Below, one piece after another: positions 1 to 13,500 of a DNA stretch of 62,000 nucleotides (position 1 is the first letter of the stretch; each line of letters opens with the position of its first letter). A model generated the notes under the pieces. That model made no database searches. It was not told the origin of the DNA and saw only the letters and a list, made by a program, of their open reading frames with translations. Source of the DNA: Lingula anatina. Lineage: Eukaryota; Brachiopoda; Lingulata; Lingulida; Lingulidae. The stretch lies in contig NW_019775770.1 of NCBI RefSeq assembly GCF_001039355.2, forward strand, positions 15,431-77,430, in the 5' to 3' direction. The position numbers and the translations under genes were made by a program.

Positions 1-1279
1 CTCAGTTCATTTATTAATGAGAAACAGAACCCACAGGACCTGGATGACCTAAAAAAGCAACATGGGTATTTTATCCACACATTAATTTCAAGTCAAATGG
101 CCTCAGTGATTTAAAGTGAAGCAAGAAGATTCTTTATGATGTGACTGTTATTATATTATAGCGAGCGGTCGCAACTGAGCACTTCGAATTCGGTGTGAGA
201 CGCCGCAGAGCGCGCCTATTGCACGACAGCGTCTCCTGAGAGTTGACTGATTGCAGCATGTAGTATGTTCACTATCCCAAAAGACAAAGTGGGTCTACTT
301 GATAGCCCAGTTGGCAACCGTTACTGCGTCAACAAAGGATTTTTCTCTTGGATCTCCAAATCTTCAAAAGACAAAACACTTGATAGCCCGGCCAGTTGAC
401 AACTACCAACAAGACAAATTAAAAGCAGTGATCTAGATTTCGATGACATTTAAATGCATCTTCGTGTGAAAGTGCAATATAGCATCCACCCTTTCGTTTT
501 ACAATCATCTAAACAAAGCAATACCTGCATAGACGATTGTTTAATCTTCAAATGACGACTTTTTATTCGAGTTTTTGTGGATCGGCGTTCGATTTATAGT
601 ACCTGAATGTACATGTAGTTATTATTTCAGCGTCAAAGATTCACAAATGTTATCAGAGGGCTTACAAAATATTACAGTTCAACCATATAATAATACCATA
701 AAACATAATATTGCCTTAGTATTGTGTTATCAATTCTGGTCCATGTGGGTTCATTTACTAGTGTGATTTACGACCGGAACACGGCTTGATGTAAGGTCAG
801 GGAAATTTGAGGTCACTTTTGAGGTCACAAAAGGAGTTTGGCAAGATGACAGGATGGCGCTACTGCAAAAAAAATGATAATGATAATAAATAAATAAATA
901 AATAAATAAGCGATTAATAAATAATACATAAAATAATACGTAAACATGCCATAAAAAAGTTGGCCTTTAGCACAACCATGGCGTTCTACAGAGCCAAGAC
1001 AACAAGCCGTATAAGCGTCAACTCGATAAATGCTTTTTACAAAGTTACAGAACTTCTATCTTCACTTACACCAAGCTTCATCTCGTAGCCTTTTTCAACA
1101 AAGAACATCGCCTCATAGGTAATTTTTGTCTGGTATTCAAACCATAAAGCAGGTTTGGATTTAAATCCTCAAATTGCTTTTTATGGGGTCATTGTTATTT
1201 CACCGCAGTGTGATTTGGTACATTCATTTGAAGTGTTTTAGGGTACTTAATTGTAAACTTGTGAAACAATACCTCGCAG
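1..1279. other. non-coding stretch
   Basis: I see no convincing exon here. Open frames are short, lack family motifs and are not bounded by matching splice sites. A short TAAA microsatellite lies at about 889-909. Confidence 0.5.
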
Positions 1280-1455
1280 TGTGACGCTTGGAGCAAAAGT
1301 AAAGAAGGACACGTTTCCTTTGTTGGAAGTTGAAAAAAATATTTCCAACAATTTTTCCTCAGACCAGATGACATATCTTATGTATTGTACCGAGTACAAC
1401 GTAGAGGAGGCGGTTAAGCCAAATACGTATCCAGGCAATACGCTTTTTGTTGAAG
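1280..1455 (+). other. candidate anonymous coding exon
   Basis: An open frame is bounded by an acceptor (cctcgcag) and a donor (GAAG|gtaaat). It encodes about 58 residues beginning VTLGAKVKKDTFPLLEVEKN and ending PNTYPGNTLFVE. The first base completes a codon from an upstream exon and the last base opens a new one. I do not recognise the family. Composition looks coding, with few low-complexity runs, but no neighbouring exon with matching phase was found. It could be an exon of a gene lying mostly outside the window, a fragment of a mobile-element protein, or chance. Confidence 0.25.
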
Positions 1456-2368
1456 GTAAATATAGATAGGAAACGTTTAATTTAGTTACAGGTTTTTAAA
1501 ATATTTTCCTTGTGTTCCGTTTGAGAGAGACAGAGGGGGGAGAGAGAAAAAGAGAGAGAGAGAATCATATTTTGATTAAGTTATCCAATAGTTAACTTAT
1601 ACAATACTGAAAGATATATAAGAATATTGAAAGATATATAAAAAAAGTAAAATTTCACACGTGGGCGGAAATTCACCTTCTGGCGTCCTTGTTGTTGTTA
1701 ATGTTGAGGTTTTCGTACCATCCTTTGGCTTATTGACAATAAACAAGCTAACTTTTCTAATGACCCATCCTTCACATTTGCGCCTCGTTTCCGATATACC
1801 CAAAATGTTGAGGTGTCTGGCCTTGGAATAGTCAGTGTACATCAGGTGCACGTGGTAAAGATGAGACTTCTACCGTGTAACCAAGCCTGTGCTACAGTTC
1901 GTGGGGTGACAATACACCCTTGAGGCTCTGTCACACCTAGCGTAAAGAGGTACGTAACCTTGAGTGTCGTACGTGAAATCAGTTATACGTACAACTTTGA
2001 GCCTATGATATCACTCTCTTCCCAGCGTATTAAAATGAAGAGCAGCGGATGAAATCGGTTTTGATCATGCTCGAAACATTTTAACATTTTATCTCCCTCT
2101 TGGAATGCGAACGTATACCAACGTTTCCTGCGTACTTGAGACGTATACTGCGTAATAAACAAACCCCATGCGTTTCCCTGCGTATGGGCATTTTTTCTCA
2201 AACGTTTTAGTGCTATGCGCTAGATGTGACAGTTTCTCTAGCAGGGATACAGAGCGTAACCATATATCATAACTATTAGACTATGTTTATCCGACCTAAT
2301 AATTCTTGAACTTCATAATCGTGCAGTGTAAAATTTTAGCCTCTCTCAGCAGCACCATGTATTTTCAG
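1456..2368. other. non-coding stretch
   Basis: Nothing recognised apart from a GA-rich tract near 1523-1562. Confidence 0.5.
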
Positions 2369-2460
2369 GCATCCCGGTGAGATGGACAAGGAGGAGGAAA
2401 TCAAATTGAACAGCGGCAAGGAAAATGAGTCCGGCGTCCACCCCACACCAGTTGTTAGGG
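2369..2460 (+). CDS. possible first coding exon of the MCT gene (N-terminal tail)
   Basis: The acceptor atgtattttcag is followed by an untranslated dozen bases and an ATG at 2382. The frame begins MDKEEEIKLNSGKENESG and continues HPTPVV. SLC16 proteins commonly start with a short hydrophilic acidic tail like this before the first membrane helix. The same-strand transporter exons begin 4 kb downstream. The exon end is uncertain: a GT lies at 2461, and an ambiguous base (n) at 2472 is followed by a poly-T run, so sequence may be missing or wrong here. No exon carrying the conserved first-helix motif of the family was found after it. The link to the transporter is inferred from position and style only. 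Confidence 0.3.
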
Positions 2461-2472
2461 GTGTGGGGCGTN

Positions 2473-5175
<2,703 letters not shown>

Positions 5176-5270
5176 CTTAACGGGCGTCGTGACTTGCATA
5201 ACTGAAGTTATGTCCCAGACACAGACTCTCACTTTGAAAACGCAGCGCCCGCCAGGTCTTAGAAATGTAA

Positions 5271-5527
5271 GGCTTCGTTCACATGCAATGTCTATTTTCT
5301 AAATTCTATTTTCTATTCGCGGCATGTCTTATGATCACGGTCTGTGCCCTGAATATCCCGCGGCGTAATTACTGGCAGCGCGAGCCAGTTACTATAAGTT
5401 ACTATAAGTAACTGGCTCGCGCTGCCAGTAATTACGCCGCGGGATATTCAGGGCACAGACCGTGATCATAAGATAGCGCGAATAGAAAATAGAATTTAGA
5501 AAATAGACATTGCATGTGAACGAAGCC
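5271..5527. mobile_element. Harbinger-type MITE, family A copy 1 (near-perfect palindrome)
   Basis: A 257-bp fold-back whose two arms (about 115 bp each) are almost exactly complementary. It starts GGCTTCGTTCACATG and ends with the reverse complement. TAA flanks both ends (5268-5270 and 5528-5530). A three-base TWA target duplication with GG-starting inverted repeats is typical of PIF/Harbinger-derived non-autonomous elements. There is no coding capacity. A shorter relative lies at 12836-12970. Confidence 0.75.
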
Positions 5528-5530
5528 TAA

Positions 5531-5787
5531 GACTGGGTTCCCATACTTAGATCGATGTAACAGGATCGATCCATCTCCGAGGGGTTTCTCGCTAAATTAC
5601 TTTCAACTTAAGTGGCATTGATGTCTGGCACGCCTACCGAAGCTGCTAAATGATAATTAATTACCCCCTAGCAGCTTCAGTAGGCGTGACAGACATCTAA
5701 GCCGCTTAAGTTGATTGCTATTGAGCGAAAATCCCCTGGTAGACAGATCGATCCACAATTAGTACGATAGGGTCTGGGAATGGTCCC
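5531..5787. mobile_element. Harbinger-type MITE, family B copy 1
   Basis: A 257-bp element flanked by TAA (5528-5530, shared with the preceding element, and 5788-5790). Its diverged inverted arms contain clustered GATCGATC motifs, cgctaaatt blocks and a central attaccccct. The 3' end reads as GGGACCATTCCC on the reverse strand. It resembles the copies at 8179-8408, 48317-48573 and 52466-52898. Confidence 0.7.
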
Positions 5788-6446
5788 TAAAACTCTCCGT
5801 CTTGTCCGTTGTTACATTGGGCCTTATGTCTTCCCTCAAAACTCGCTTAGTAAAACTGAGCCAACCATGCAGTAAATGTGGTAGTCCTATAAGATCAAAT
5901 CAAAACATGATGGTGTGTTAGATTGACTGCAGACTTCAAGCCCTGACACCTATGGTGGCCACTTAGTGAAAATTGAACTTCACCATTTGGATGTCGTATT
6001 TGACTGTTTTGGATATTTCAAATTCGGCCAACTGATTTAAGGATAAGGTCACTCATTCACTCAACTATCAAATCAAGCGTATTTCCTATGATATAATTGA
6101 CTGCACTCGATAGTATTACTTTTAAGCGCTAGAAAACAGACAGATCAAAGAGTACTTCTCTTTTCCCAAATAAAAAGGTGGATTAAAACAAGGAAGAAAA
6201 ACAAATTCCAAGGACCCCAAACTGCACCCTTTCTTCAAACATAGGAGGTGAGGGGATGGGGGAGGAGAGAGTAAACTTTTTCTTATGCTCTTACTTAGCC
6301 CTGCTCATAAGGCAACATTGCAGCTATTGTTTTTTAAAATGAATTGTTCACCGAAATGCCGCCTCACTTAATTTAAATTAATTCCATGTTTTGAATGAAT
6401 ATCCAGATTATTCAACGCTCATTTTATATCGGATTGCCTTTTTCAG

Positions 6447-9400
6447 GACCACTGGTTAGCGCATTGGTGAACAGATTTGGCTGCCGCCGAGTGACTATCA
6501 CGGGGAGTTTACTAGCGTCGTTCTCAATATTCGTCAGCACTTTCTCCCCCAACATCTACATCATGATAGTGACCCTGGGGTTCTTGACCGGTAAGGTGGC
6601 CCACATCGGACCGTACAAAGCCGGCTTCTTATTTCTACGTTCGCCTCGTCCTAGGAAAGGGGTATTGCTTTCTATTCTTGCAACGGTTATTTTTCCAGTT
6701 TTTATTTCTTGGTTAAAGTACTTGGTCTCTCTTTTCTCTGTTTCTGTGTTTAAGTTTGAGACACTTTTATATAAAGTAATGGTTGCCAAAAGTTCGTATT
6801 TAGTCTCTTTAAAATCATTCATTTGAATACCTCCATTTGATACTCAACTCTATTAATTGATACAGATGTCTTATTTCTTGACGACATGTTGTGTTTTAGG
6901 TCTTGGGATAGGCATGATGTACATCCCTGCCATCATCATAATTGGATTTTATTTTGAACGACGCCGGGCACTTGCTAATGGACTAGGGATGTGCGGTTCT
7001 GGCATCGGGTTCTTTGCGTATGCGCCTCTCACGAAGTACCTGTTCGAGATATTCTATTGGAAAGGTGGTCTGATTATCATAGCCGGTATAACCCTGCACG
7101 GAGTTATTTCTGGGGCCGTCTACAGGACTATCGAGGAGGACGATGAGGAGGACGAAAGCGATCTCACTACGAAGCCACGTACGCTACATTTGCAAACAGA
7201 CGGTGCACCAAAACCAGTGGATACGTTTGACACCGGGCTTAGCGGGACAGAGCATCCTTTCTCCTCGCTTCGTTCTTTGAATATCAACAATTATCCTTGG
7301 GACGAGAAGCCCCATAAAAATTTTCTGTCTAATCCTCAGGTCAACAGGGTAAAAATGGAACACTTTAACTCAAGCACACCCCCGAACGCCCCAAACTCAA
7401 TGGTGACACTTTCGCAAGACCGTGACAATACAGAAGCGCGCACATCAGGGAAAAAGATGTTACCAAAACACAATCACAGGCTAAGTCATTCACGACGTTC
7501 TTTGAACTCAAATTCAAGACTCGGGCCCTTGTACAGAAAAGACATTTTCTACAGTGGAAGTATAATGAATCTGAAGGAATATAAAGAAAGTTCTAGCATC
7601 AACTCATTCAAACACAGTATGAGCAATTTACCACTCGAGGAAAGTCCAGAACAAGTTGACTCGTCCACGTTCAAGGATGTCCTTGTAATGATGTTAGACC
7701 CAGTACTATTTAAGAATCCAGTTTTCGTTGTCCTAGCAATTTCACACTTTTTATGGACAGGTAAACTGCCTTTTGAGCGTCAGCAAATTTTTCACATGAA
7801 AACCAGTTTTGTGAACCTAACAACCCATGAAAATCTCACATTTTTTGTCGGCAGGTGTAAAGTCTTTTATTGTAGTACTGGTAGTTACCCTACTATACCG
7901 TTTGCACAGGTCGCATTATTGACCTCTAACTACAGTACATAGTTCGGTCGCCAGTATATGACACACATTTTGTATTCTTTTATTTATTCATTCACTATAC
8001 CACTATCTTTCTAACACGCAAAGTGAGCATATGGCATCTTTAACAAAAGCTTGGTCTTATTTTTAACCTATAGTTAATACAGAAAACATACTACTGTCCT
8101 ATAATCTTATTGCTCGGAGAAAAGCCTCCACCACTCTCTTCAAGAGCACTTTTTTGTCTTTGAACGATTTTAATTTTACACCCCTTTTCCATACACCCCA
8201 TTCTCATAGATTAGATCGACCTACTTTAGATCGACCTAACTCCCTGGGGGTTCACGCTAAATAGCTGTCAGCCGGGCGGACACGAAAGTTAATTACCCCC
8301 TTACAGCTTGTAGTAGGCGGGACGGACATTTAAGTCGGATTATCTGAAAGTAATCTAGTGAGACTCCCCGCGGGGATAGATCGATCTAAAATCTATGGGA
8401 ATAGAGCCTTAGTGCAGTACTGAAAATCTCCAGTATAGATTCGTTTGATAAATAACGATGACAAGATTAATCTCAAGAAGCGCACTGCCTTTAAAATTCT
8501 AAAATTCATTTTCTTTTATTTCTGTATTTACCCATGACACTTTTGGCACCACGCTATGTGTAAGATTTAATTAAGATTGCTCTTTACAGCTCAAACGACG
8601 CCATTCACCTACATTGGCGACCATGCCGTGCACCATGGTATGAACAAACAGCATGCCGCCTTCCTGCTCATGTGCTCGGGGATCACATCCACCATCAGCA
8701 GAGTGGTCATGGGTCTAGTGGCGGACTGCCAGCGAGTAGACCCATTGAAACTGTACTATTGCAGCCTGATTTTACAAAGCATTATATGTATGGCGATGCC
8801 TTTCTGTCACACTTTTGAAATACTTATTGCCTGCGCTCTTGCCTTTGGATTTAACGCGGGTGGGTTTTGTCCAAGGTTTTGATGAATGAACCAATAAAAT
8901 GTTCTTTTAGTTTGTTGTTAAAATTTTATAGTTTCTACGAAGTATAACATGTATGATGAGGCTTTTCTGTAAGATTTGAAATATTCGATCCCGCCTGCGC
9001 TCAAGCTTTTGGATTTAACGTAGGTGGGTGTCGGAAAACGAGCCATAAAAAGGGTGGCGTATATTTTGTAATGAAATCTTAAGACAGTATTAGGGGTAGT
9101 GAAAGAACAGGATGCTCATTTTAAATAACTGTTGTTCAAGATGTCTTTTGTATTGAAATTTTCGTCTGCCTTTCAGGTTCTTATGTATCACTACGAACCA
9201 TAGTCATCGTAGACTTACTGGGAGTAGGGAAATTAACAAATGCCTTCGGATGGATAGCAATGTTTCAAGGCATCGGTTATATAATCTGCCCTGTTATAAC
9301 AGGTATGCATGTATATCTTCCATTTGAAAAATTTGCAACAAACTCTTGCAATTTTCAAACAAAGGTCAGTGTTGTAAAGATATTATATCTCTCCTACTGA

Positions 9401-9735
9401 CACACAAACACACACGTACACCGAACTTTGCATACAAAACACAAAGATGATTTTATTCTTTAAATGCACGTTTTAATTAATTATAATTCATTAAACGAAT
9501 CAATTATCCTTTGTGATTTCCTTCATTAGGCTCCATTCACGACGTATCAGGGAACTTCTACGTCCCATTCGGACTTGCCGCCGCCCTGTTCTTTCTGGCG
9601 GGCTTGGTTTGCTTTCCTCTTCGCCATCTGGCCAGGTCGAGAGCCAAGTGCAACCTCTGTGGGGAACTGCTGACGAAGTGTTCTGGAAAGTGCTCCGAAA
9701 TTGCTACATCCGAAACATTCTCGGGCGGTTCATAA
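6447..9735 (+). CDS. monocarboxylate transporter (SLC16/MCT family), 5' part not found
   Basis: Multi-pass plasma-membrane carrier of the major facilitator superfamily; SLC16 members move monocarboxylates or related small solutes, and the substrate here cannot be read from sequence. Five exons join in a consistent phase: 6447-6590, 6900-7760, 8590-8859, 9177-9302 and 9530-9735 (stop TAA). They give about 534 residues. The first exon enters at the end of helix 2 (GPLVSALVNRFGCRRV). The second carries helices 4-6 with the family signature around YFERRRALANGLGMCGSGIG, then a long acidic and Ser-rich cytosolic loop before helix 7. Later exons hold helices 8-12, including GSYVSLRTIVIVDLLG and LTNAFGW, close to the MCT12/14-like pattern. 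The tail is Cys-rich (CNLCGELLTKCSGKC). Helices 1-2 are missing, so the gene is either 5'-truncated or incompletely assembled. An ATG at 6395 reads into exon 6447 through its acceptor, but this is a weaker alternative start. Confidence 0.85.
6900..7760 (+). other. MCT central exon (helices 4-6, cytosolic loop, start of helix 7)
   Basis: An 861-bp exon between acceptor ttttag and donor ACAG|gtaaac. It encodes the conserved helix 4-5 signature, helix 6 (GGLIIIAGITLHGVISGAVY), an acidic patch EEDDEEDESD, roughly 180 loop residues rich in Ser, Asn and basic residues, and the start of helix 7 (FVVLAISHFLWT). The split codon G|CT joins it to exon 8590. The open frame runs past the donor to a stop at 7940, which would truncate the protein if the intron were retained. 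Confidence 0.85.
8179..8408. mobile_element. Harbinger-type MITE, family B copy 2
   Basis: A 230-bp element in an intron of the MCT gene, flanked by TTA on each side (8176-8178 and 8409-8411). It has TAGATCGACCTA/TAGATCGATCTA arms, the cgctaaat block and a central ttaattaccccctt shared with the copies at 52.5-52.9 kb. Non-coding. Confidence 0.7.
8941..9030 (+). pseudogene. degenerate duplicate of the 3' end of MCT exon 8590-8859
   Basis: About 90 bp just downstream of the exon repeat its last 80-90 bp and donor with drift. Compare tgatgaggcttttctgt here with the exon's tggcgatgcctttctgt, and cctgcgctcaagcttttgga with cctgcgctcttgcctttgga. An in-frame TAA and a lost match to the coding frame make it non-functional, though a donor-like gtaggt/gtgggt survives. 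Confidence 0.65.
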
Positions 9736-11258
9736 CTTACGGCTTCCTCCTGTGCGTGCTTATCGTATATTATAAGTGGGGCGGTTCTCTTCTCTTTGGA
9801 CGATAAAGCTTCCAGAAATACCGCGCCTTTCCAAGCAGATGGCAAAGGTAGAGATCCCCGACTGTCTTTATACTTATTAATATAGACCTCGGACTAAAAA
9901 CAATTTGAACGCGGACAGGGAATGTCCACACAGGGATGCTTTGAGGTTAAATTTTTTATCAGGCAGCAGTATAGTTTTTACGATGCAAATCGAGCATATG
10001 CATTTTGCTTACTGTTGAAAAAGGCTATTCTGGCAATAGTTCTCCTTGGATACTTTATTTTCATTGGATGAACATGATATGCAATATCAGGTCATTATAA
10101 AACATTGCATGGATTTCTATACACCAATATTTGGTGGGTTTTTATTAAGCATTATATGCATTAAAACCAGATTTTATCAAAAGTTTTGTAAGATTTAACA
10201 TAACCTCAATTTATCTATGCATAAACAATTTGAGATGAATAAAATGTGTTAGAAGCATAATAGATGATCCCAGAAAACAAGACGACGAATAGGTATTGGA
10301 TGATGTTTGGACAGCTGACTTTCAGAGCAAGGTCACTGACATTGTTTAAAATGTTCGCTTTTTTACAAGAGTTACGATTTTCTGAATTTTTGTGTCTTAT
10401 ATACATGTACAGGTGCCATTTATGAATACGTAAATACAAAAAATTATGCATCTTCATAGCATACATTTCGTGCTCAGTACATGTTGGCCTACTAGTACAT
10501 GTCACTACATGTACACAGCGCAGGCCTATCTTGCAAAAACATTGTCCACAGTATTCTCATTTCTGCTTTTCTTCACAAAGGCACGTTCCCCTCCAATGCG
10601 ACCACTGATGAGCATTTAGTGTCAACAATGATTGATTGCAATAGATCTCACAATTACTCCGTCAATATTTTCATTAACAGATACTGAGGATATATGCATG
10701 GGGTCCTATGCACTCGAGTCTCTTTCATGAAGTGACATGCGGTTGCGTTCTTGCGATGTCATATACAGGTAACTGTCATCCAGAATGTATTGTTTATAGT
10801 ACATTTCTGATACCATGGATACTAAGGGAGAGTGGGCGCACCGTCTGAACGCTCAGGTGCAGACGATCACAGCGTGTCGTCTGCGTCTAGTTTAAGTGCC
10901 AATTACGATACGTGTATTCCAAAATGCTAACGTTTTCAGCATAATATTTGTATCTTTTAATTGATGTGACAATAATTTGAGCAGAAGCATGATCATTTTC
11001 TGCTTTGTGTCTGTACATTTGGCAGCTTTGCTTTTTTTCAGATCAAAATGTTTTTAACTGTATTTCTTGCAATTCAATTAGTTTTTACTTCATAAGTCAA
11101 CCAATACGTCACCTTCCTTTATTTTTCCCTATTTTAATTAACTACAACGCATAGTACTCAAAGTTTAAATTATTATTTTCCACCAAATAAATGGATAGGC
11201 AAACAATTTACAAAAAGGAACAAGAAGCAAAACGTTCAAAAATAGGAAAAATTAAACT
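9736..11258. other. MCT 3' flank and intergenic stretch
   Basis: Non-coding region between the two convergent genes. An AATAAA at 10238-10243 (+) is a plausible polyadenylation signal for the transporter, about 500 bp after its stop. No other gene seen. Confidence 0.5.
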
Positions 11259-11264
11259 TTTATT
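11259..11264 (-). terminator. candidate polyadenylation signal of CCDC33
   Basis: AATAAA on the minus strand, about 750 nt downstream of the CCDC33 stop codon. The 3' untranslated region would then span about 11240-12016. Confidence 0.5.
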
Positions 11265-12016
11265 ATGAGAGTTGACAAACCTACACAGCATAGAGTATGC
11301 TTCACAATTTCTATCAAATAAGTGTTAAACATAATAATCACAGATAAAAGACGTTTCAATGTCTATTGCACCAACAAATTAAAGAAAAAAAAACCTTTGT
11401 TGATAAGCTTCCATTATGTAAGTAACTAAGTACCCTGTGCTTATAAAATTCATAAAAACAGTTCACACACATAGCTAGTAATATTGACAAGTTTTTTTTT
11501 CACTTATTTTCTTTGGGGTGGGGTGGGGGGGGGGGGGGTTCTCACTAATATAGGCCCTTCCTCCATTAGCCCATTATTCAGGTTTATATGTCATGTATTT
11601 ATACTGAAATCATAATGTTTAAGTATACTAAGGTATCAAAAATATTTTTTAGAAACGAAAGAAACAGTTACATCAGACACATGTATTTGGCATCAAACAA
11701 AGTGTACTGGAAATCTTTTTTCTGAGCTGCATTTCCTGGTTTTCCACATATATGCAGTACACCTTTATCGCTCTTCCAACATTTTTGTATACATAACGGC
11801 AATATTCAAGATGTGCTCATACTACAGCCAGCTTGCATGTTACAGTACAAAAGTGTCGCTTCCTGCTGTGCATCTTGTCTAAGTCACAGCAAGTCTGGAT
11901 GATTAACATCACACTTTGATAGCTTTTATGTCCACACCTGGACTGAGTTAAAAGAGTTACCACACCTGAACAGCATGATAAATGCCATCTTTAGACTATC
12001 CCGCCTCTCTTGCCTG

Positions 12017-12136
12017 TCATTTATAATGAAGAGGCTCTAGCTTAGGCGAACCTGGGTACCTGGAACGTCCAGGGCCCTTCGAGAATCTCCGAGAGGGGCC
12101 ATCCTTTTCTGGGTAATCGTAGGCCTGGTCAGGGTA
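12017..12136 (-). other. CCDC33: CCDC33 terminal exon
   Basis: Acceptor cctcttccag. The exon is 40 codons from YPDQAYDYPEKDG to a basic, Pro/Ser/Arg-rich end (PLHYK) and TGA at 12017-12019. It lies outside the coiled coil. Confidence 0.8.
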
Positions 12137-13466
12137 CTGGAAGAGGAATTCAAGAAAAAATGGTCATCAGTCTTGGGATTCAGCACGTGTACACTTTAAA
12201 ACATATTACATGCCATATGAAAACAGCAAAAATACCAACTTTCTTTGTTTTACAACAATTCAGCAATTTGTTGCCCAGGGATCTGAACTGATAGCCTTCG
12301 TGTAATAATTAACTCCACAAAGTTGATTTATTACCTGCTTTTCTACAAAACATAATGTAACTAAGTGCAATATACAATATATTGTAGTGCATGCTACAGC
12401 CTTTTTTTTTTGTACTGACCTACTTTAACTACAACTAAACTGTCTTTGGCAAACTTGCAAATACCAGGCAGGCCAATAAACTAGGTTGACATGCACATTT
12501 AATATCGTGGACCCAGTATATACTGGTACTATATAAATGTGAATGACATGTGAGGTAATATTGTATAGTGAGGCTGAATGTTAACACAAATCTGAGTCTC
12601 TATATACATGGATCTACTGCTTGTTGTCTTTCCAAAACATAATAGCACCTGCAAAACACTTAGAATCAATACTAATGCATAGAATGCGTGTTAATGTGTA
12701 GAAGTGGCAATAATTAAGGCTTCAGTATCCTTCATAATTGACCTTTTTTTGCCTACATTGTAAACAAGCTGGTCTGACCACTCCTGTTCAGATACATGAC
12801 CAACTACAGCCACACTCACTAGCTGTGTGTTATAATGGACTGTTCACATGAAAAATCTATTTTCTAAAAATCTATTTGCGGTATTTTGTGATCACGGTCT
12901 GTGCCCTGAATACCCCGCGGTGTAATAACTGGCAGCGGCGAGAAAATAGATTTTTCATGTGAACGGTCCCTAAGTTCATGCAGTACAAGCAGTCACCAGG
13001 ATGAAGGCTCCAAGCTTAAGATCACAGATACAAGCCAGCACAAACAGGATTATGCCAGTCTAACAGTAATTTACTACATGGACTTCATTCGATGACACAT
13101 AATGAATCATTAATGTGTTGTACAAATGATGAAGGCAACATGCTTACCAAAATCGTTGCCAAAGCAAAATAATATTTTTATAAAACTACACTGGGATCTG
13201 GGGGCCTTCCTGTGATGGCACATTGCATTAGATGTCCATTTAGTTACTAGAGTAGTTTACATAGGACTTGGAATGTTTTTTTTTTTTTTTAATTTTTCTT
13301 TTCTTTTCCCTATTTATTTATATATATATATATATTTTTTTTTTTTGAGGGGGGTCTTTTTTTCTTTTCAAGAGTGTATAAGACAGCCTTAGTAAATCTG
13401 ATTACTACCCCCCCACCCCATAACAAAATTTCCACCCTTAATTTATTACAATGAAGCCACCTACTC

Positions 13467-13500
<34 letters not shown>

